A stretch of 64,000 bases of DNA, taken from Pseudoips prasinana (lineage: Eukaryota; Arthropoda; Insecta; Lepidoptera; Nolidae). Made by a program: the position numbers and the translations under genes. Positions 59,330 through 64,000 of the stretch are shown here, in pieces. The stretch is taken from the NCBI GenBank assembly GCA_951640165.1, contig OX621255.1, positions 20,248,001 through 20,312,000 of the forward strand. Direction: 5' to 3'. The notes under the pieces were generated by a model. That model was not told where the DNA came from, did not search any database, and was given only the letters and a program-made list of their open reading frames with translations. The stretch's first letter is position 1; each line of letters begins with the position of its first letter.

Positions 59330-59885
59330 GGATCATCATCATCATCAGCTTAATCTCGTCCACTGCTGGACATATGCCTCCCCGAAAGGGTTTTCATTGT
59401 GTTCCCATTTGGTGGGGTTTATTTATTTATGTATATTAAACTTTATGCACATATAGGTACAAAGGCGGACTTAATGCCTAAGGCATTTTCTCCCAGTTAA
59501 CCTTAAGGTGGTGCAGAGATAATTAGATAGGTGCACAGATACAGTAGATCGAAATAAGATGAAGTACGATAGAAGAAAAAAAATAGGAATATGAGATCAA
59601 CAGATATATACATAAATATATATAATAAATAATATACAACTTAAACATACATATAATAGTATAGCTAATACATACATAAATATATAATAGTATATTTTTT
59701 TTTTCTTTTTTTTTTTTTTTTACTGTAGTACCGCGCTTGGCATGCGAGTTGGTGACCACAGTTAGCGAGTACATAGGAGGCGCTGCTGCCCGAGTACCTA
59801 GTGTATACTTAGTCGCCTTTTATGACACCCACGGGATGGTATGGGGTGGCCTTGTTATACTTTCTTGGCTGGAAACGACACGGTC
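59330..59885 (-). mobile_element. SINE-D2 copy split by a LINE tail
   Basis: (ATC)n, TCGTCCACTGCTGGACATAT and CCCCGAAAGGG form the 3' end (59330-59420). ACCGCGCTTGGCATGCGAGT, GCCTTTTATGACACCCACGG and GGCTGGAAACGACACGG (59729-59885) are the 5' part. Confidence 0.65.
59421..59722 (-). mobile_element. LINE 3' end inserted in D2
   Basis: TTTATTTATTTATGTATATT, CAAAGGCGGACTTAATGCCT and AAGGCATTTTCTCCCAGTTA: the complement of a CR1-like tail with a GCCTTAGGCATTAAG hairpin, then AT-rich untranslated sequence and a T-run at 59695-59722 that may be a second poly(A) boundary. Confidence 0.55.
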
Positions 59886-59900
59886 AATTCTTCCGGATAA

Positions 59901-60069
59901 TCTACTATATAAAAATAAGTCGGGTTTTCCTTCCTGACGCTATAACTCCAGAACGCACGAACCGATTTCCACGGTTTTGCATTCGTTGGAAAGGTCCCAG
60001 GCTCCGTGAGGTTTATAGCAAAGAAAATTTATAAAATTTAACGCGGGTAACACCGCGGGGCACAGCTAG
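59901..60069 (+). mobile_element. Helitron, third subfamily, 169 bp
   Basis: TCTACTATATAAAAATAAGT at the 5' end, CGCTATAACTCCAGAACGCA body, and AACGCGGGTAACACCGCGGG then GCACAGCTAG at the 3' end, inserted between A (59900) and T (60070) without duplication. Confidence 0.8.
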
Positions 60070-60472
60070 TCCTACATAAATTTTGTTCAAATCGGTTGAT
60101 GTCAGGGTAAAAGAGGCCGTTGTGTAATAGAACCTGCGTATCTAATAGAAGACTGGGCATTACTCTCATTGCCCGTTGTGCTATTGTTTTAAGCTCTCTT
60201 TGACTTTTTAACAAGCAAAAATCAGTCTACCCTTGTTATAGAGTACGTTTTAAGCGTTCTACAGTGATATTCTATTAATATCAGCGGTGGTATATGCTTT
60301 GCTATGCTTCCACAAGCCTATATACTCCGATATTACCAGCACACATTATTATTATTGAGTCTGAAAGCAATTGTACTTTTAAAAACGTTTAGTCCCGTCA
60401 ATTGAAATCAATAAACAATTTTACTGGTCGTGGATCAACTTCTCACTTATCTTCTAACCTATTTATTCTAGA
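60070..60472. other. No recognisable element
   Basis: CAAATCGGTTGATGTCAGGG at 60090 recalls Helitron bodies, but no ends are visible. Confidence 0.3.
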
Positions 60473-62337
60473 CTAGCTGGTGCCCGCGACTTCGTCCGCG
60501 ACAATTTTGAATGATCACCAATGTAACTACTTACTTCTAGCTTAATCTAAAAAAATACTTTTAAAAGAAATAAGCAATATAAATTTAAGAAAACCTAACC
60601 TATAAATAACCTAGTTAAGAAATAAACTAAAGACTACTTTGCTACTGTTATTTTAAAAAAGACCCGATATCATAAGCCCAAAAATATCAAAGAATACATA
60701 TCAATTGTCCTTAAGTAAACTCAGTAAGTCAAATAAAGTAATATAATAATCAACGATGCAATAATCACAAAGGTAACTCCCATTAGCTTAGGTTGCGACC
60801 ACGGCATTGATAGGTCTAATGTCACATTTTGTGAACGTAGCGCGATCTAAAACGATGACTCGAATGAACGCTAACTCGAATTTTGGGTCAATTACTTTTT
60901 TATCCCAATTTTATTAAATTGACGTTTTTTTAATATGTTATAAAAAATACCAAAAAAAAGAAGTTACAAATGTTATAAAACGCGAAATCTTTACTTAGAC
61001 AACAATAAACACGACATTTTAAGCAATAAGAAATGAATTTCTCTATAATTTAAGTTGGCGTACATTTTTGGTGTTGACCTATTGAATCAGTTATGGATTA
61101 CCTTTTTGTAACAACAAATTATTCCCTTGATTGCTTTATTTTTAACTGAAATACCAATTTACATGCTTCTAACTCTAAAAAAAACAGATTACAAACTTAC
61201 ATCCCCTATTTTAGCCGTCTTTAGGGGTGGAATTTCCAAAAGTCCTGATGATATATTTATAATGTTTAAACGAAAGGCGAAATACTAATTTTCATGCGAT
61301 TACCTTAAAAAATGTCACATTTTTCATACAAACATCCCCTTTTCGTCACCCTACGTGGTAGAATTCTCGGAAATCCTGAAACATATACTTTTAATTTTTA
61401 ACTGTAATGCTAAATACCAATTTTCATGCGTTTAACTTAAAACTTGTTGGCACTTTTTCATATAAACTTACATCCCCAATTTTACGCCCTTGGGGATGGA
61501 ATATTAAAAAATCCTGAAATATATATTTTAATTTTTAACTGCAAGTCTATATACTAAAGCCTTTAACATAAAAAATAAGGACTTTCATAAAATATTTCAT
61601 CCCTTATTTTAGTCCCTTAGGGGTGGTATTTTCAAAAACCCTTCTTCAGTGGATGCCTACGTCATAAAAGGTACAACTAAAACTACTGTCAAAATTCAAG
61701 TCCCTAACTCCAGCCGTTTAGACTGTGCGTTGATACGTCAGTCAGGTAGTTTAAAATGATATCCCTTATTTTCCGCCCTTGGGGGTACAATTTCCAAAAA
61801 TCCTGAAATAAATGCTATATATTTTTAACAGAAAGGCCAAATACTCATTTTCATGCGTTTAACTTCAAAAATATCGCATTTTTCATACAAACTTACATCC
61901 CCTATTTTATGACCTTCGGGGTAGAATTTTCAAAAATCCTGAAATATATATTTTTTATTTTTAACTAAAAAGCCAAATGCTAATTTTCATGCGTTTAACT
62001 TAAAAATTGAGACATTTTTCGTACAAACTTACATCCCCTATTTTTTGCCCTAGGGGGTGTAATTTCCAAAAATCCTGAAACACATATTTTTTATTTTTAA
62101 CTGCAAGGCTAAATACCAACTTTCATGCCTCTAAATTAAAAAACGGCAAAGTTTCATACTAACTTGGCACCCCCGTTTTACCCCCTTAAGGGTTGAATTT
62201 CGAAAAATCCTTCCTTATTCCTTGTCTACATTATAAAGAAAACATCTGTGCAAATTTCAACTTTCTAGGGTCAAGGGTTTGGGCTGGGCGTTGATGAGTC
62301 AGTCAGTCAGTCAGGACTTCTCTTTTTATGTATATAA
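60473..62337 (-). mobile_element. Large non-autonomous Helitron, about 1.87 kb, with internal tandem repeats
   Basis: CTAGCTGGTGCCCGCGACTT then CGTCCGCG at 60473 is the complement of the CGCGGACGAAGTCGCGGGC...CTAG 3' end also present at 44384. The other end carries GTTGATGAGTCAGTCAGTCA and GGACTTCTCTTTTTATGTAT, the complement of the usual 5' region of this lepidopteran group. No Rep/helicase coding. 61200-62300 consists of about eight tandem units. Confidence 0.75.
61200..62300. repeat. Degenerate 135-bp tandem repeats inside the Helitron
   Basis: CATCCCC-TATTTTa anchors at 61200, 61333, 61471, 61598, 61760, 61896, 62032 and 62168. Each is followed by ccTTaGGGGtgGAATTTcCAAAAaTCCTgAAA and an ATTTTCATGCgTTTAActT block. 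Spacing is 127-138 except one of 162. Confidence 0.9.
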
Positions 62338-62471
62338 ACTGCCATGAGAAAGTCGTTAATAGACATGCCTTCTGATTCACAGTTTACTTGTTCGCTGGTG
62401 CAAGACAAATATTCGAGTCTTTTCTATTTACAAAAATAAGTCTATAAGTATTTTGAACTGTTATCTAGTAG

Positions 62472-62580
62472 ACATAATTCACACACGGCCATCTGATCCC
62501 AATTTAAGTAGAGCTTGTACTATGGAAACCAGATAACTGATATACTACACAAACTGGTTTTCTCTTTTGTAAATACAAGA
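62472..62580 (-). mobile_element. SINE-A tail half
   Basis: CATAATTCACACACGGCCAT, then CCAATTTAAGTAGAGCTTGT and TTTTGTAAATACAAG; head missing, plus a 20-bp insertion after TATACTACA. Confidence 0.65.
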
Positions 62581-62744
62581 AGTTAATCCACAGCCTGTGA
62601 ACTGGTAATGATGTCCATGTCCTCTAGACGGTTATCAAAATTTCGTCACGTTGCAGAGTGTGCCACTTGAAAGGGGTTGCAGATGTTGACTATTTACCAC
62701 GACTCATAGCTTACCATATTCCCTAAAGCACGTATATAATCCAT

Positions 62745-62954
62745 AATATGAAGACTTTCAATTTGCCTCTTTGCCGTACCAACTACAGTCAGCACTCGCC
62801 GTTGTACCGTATGTGTTCCGCTTACAATAACTTTTGCAATCAAATTGATATTTTTAGTTCGTCTGCTCATTCGTTGAAACTGTTCTTACTTAAGAAATTT
62901 AATCATAAGGGATGTAAATTACTACAACTAGGTTTTATTGCTTTGTTAATTTAA
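62745..62954 (+). pseudogene. LINE polyprotein C-terminus
   Basis: The frame reads FNLPLCRTNYSQHSPLYRMC then SAYNNFCNQIDIFSSSAHSL and KLFLLKKF. The LP-x-C/V-R-T-x-x-x-x-x-S-P-L/F-x-R-x-x-x-x-Y-N ... D-I/L-F pattern closes Jockey-like LINE proteins. Uninterrupted but short; the rest of the element upstream is not recognisable. Confidence 0.6.
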
Positions 62955-63633
62955 ATTGATGTATTTTTATCTTTCTAATTCTAATATTAATCTCAATTTT
63001 AACTGACTATGATATCACCCAACTGTAAACTTTCTGTTTGTTTAATGCATGCTGTGTTCACATCTAGAAGGCCAAACACTTAAGCTATATTTGTTTATGC
63101 TCTTTAAATTGTACAAAGTGCGTTGGCCAGTTTAGTGAACCTACTTAAAAAATAATAAAAAAAGAATAAAAAATAATATACGATAAATACTAGAAATAAA
63201 CACAATATTGATGCACATACTACTCGTTTCCACAAAATCAGTATATACGCAGTGTATAAACTTCTAAAAATTTCCCAATAACATCTTAAAACTGTCACTA
63301 AACAAATTTAAAACAAAAATTATAGCCAATTGTGTAGCAAGGCATATTACAAACCTTATAACTATTTTGATGATAACATTGCTTGGGAATGAGAAAATTA
63401 AATCATGAAAATTTCTTTACGCACTTAGATAATTAAATAGTAAGAGAAGTTAAAAAGTGTTTCTCAGTATGCCTTGTCAAGCACTCAAAGGTATGATAAA
63501 ATAAGTGTGAAATGAATATAAAATGTATTCATTTAATTTCCCGCTTGAATATTTATAATAATGAAAATAAAATCTAACAAATTATCAAAAGTTGTAGAAC
63601 AAATGTTGTTGCTTTATATATATGCAAGTGCCA
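62955..63633. other. No recognisable element
   Basis: The first part may be LINE 3' untranslated sequence; otherwise AT-rich. Confidence 0.35.
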
Positions 63634-63815
63634 GCAAGTGGGTCACCTGATGGTAAGTGATCACCGCCGCCCATGGACACTCGCAACACCAGAGGAGTCG
63701 CGGGTCCGTTGCCGGCCCGCCCAGAGTCAGCAAACAAGTGTTGGTAACCCTTCCCCCCCCCCCCCCCCGATGAGCTCTGGCGACCTTACTCACACTCAGA
63801 AACACAACATTAAAT
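63634..63815 (+). mobile_element. Rep-H copy with poly-C run
   Basis: TCACCTGATGGTAAGTGATC, ACCGCCGCCCATGGACACTC, GTCGCGGGTCCGTTGCCGGC, then a 16-C run (63753-63768) and GATGAGCTCTGGCGACCTTA. The inverted copy at 55985 has GGGGTGGGGGG at the matching place. Confidence 0.7.
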
Positions 63816-63829
63816 TATTAATGTCATTT

Positions 63830-64000
63830 TAATTCAATGTTCAATTCAATTTCTTTATTTGCTTAGAATATGGTAAAGAAGATGTTAAAAACATAAAGTC
63901 CTCATATTTTGCTCACAGGCATGCAAATACATACAATGTCAAACTATATAATTCAAATTAGATTAATTACATTACAGATTCTCTATGTCAAGTATACATA
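63830..64000 (-). mobile_element. Possible LINE 3' end
   Basis: ATTCAATTTCTTTATTTGCT is the complement of an AGCAAATAAAGAAATTGAAT tail of the sort ending CR1/Jockey LINEs; the copy runs off the window. Confidence 0.35.

Overview
This is eukaryotic, AT-rich, gene-poor DNA made almost entirely of transposable elements of different ages. The mix points to an insect, most likely a moth or butterfly: short Helitrons ending in CTAG with the CCGCGG-type 3' motif, RTE-clade LINE tails ending in (ATG)n, CR1/Jockey-type LINE tails, several tRNA-headed SINE families, long palindromic MITEs and a mariner. The lepidopteran assignment rests on my memory of these families, not on a search. I found no intact host gene, no intact tRNA or rRNA gene and no CRISPR array.

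Layout. 1-4.8 kb: a small PIF/Harbinger-type element with TTA target duplication carrying a decayed MADF-domain reading frame, tandem SINEs, and a 185-bp palindromic MITE. 5.4-13 kb: nested insertions (a 5'-truncated CR1-type LINE inside a SINE; a poly(A) retroposon inside a LINE tail; a SINE with a 12-13 bp target duplication), RTE tails and two copies of MITE-X. 13-19 kb: SINEs, two Helitrons, MITE-Y. 19.6-21.4 kb: an RTE C-terminus, a solo LTR with 5-bp target duplication, and the best coding sequence in the window, a mariner with nearly intact TIRs and one nonsense codon in its transposase. 21.6-30 kb: SINE/MITE debris, a head-to-tail Helitron pair, and a GC-richer segment at 29.6 kb that could be a decayed exon. 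30.8-32.8 kb, 36.6-38.3 kb and 41.9-43.1 kb are the repeat-poor stretches. 33.9-36.6 kb: LINE tails, two of them near-identical and inverted around a perfect 66-nt hairpin, then a retroelement C-terminal frame. 39-48 kb: a reverse transcriptase fragment, a hexanucleotide microsatellite, a tandem duplication whose second copy holds a Helitron (the first copy is its natural empty site), and a decayed frame of unknown origin at 47.3-47.7 kb. 49.3-52.4 kb: two satellites (about 110 and about 141 bp). 52.8-64 kb: more SINEs, LINE ends, small palindromes and a 1.9-kb Helitron built on about eight 135-bp repeats.

Repeat names here (SINE-A, B, C, D, F; MITE-X, Y; LINE-J; Rep-E, G, H, K, N, X) are local labels for families that recur inside this window. 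No genes work together here in a pathway. The relations that can be read are parasitic (SINE-D and RTE sharing a 3' end, SINE-A and SINE-B sharing a tail) and chronological (which element interrupts which).
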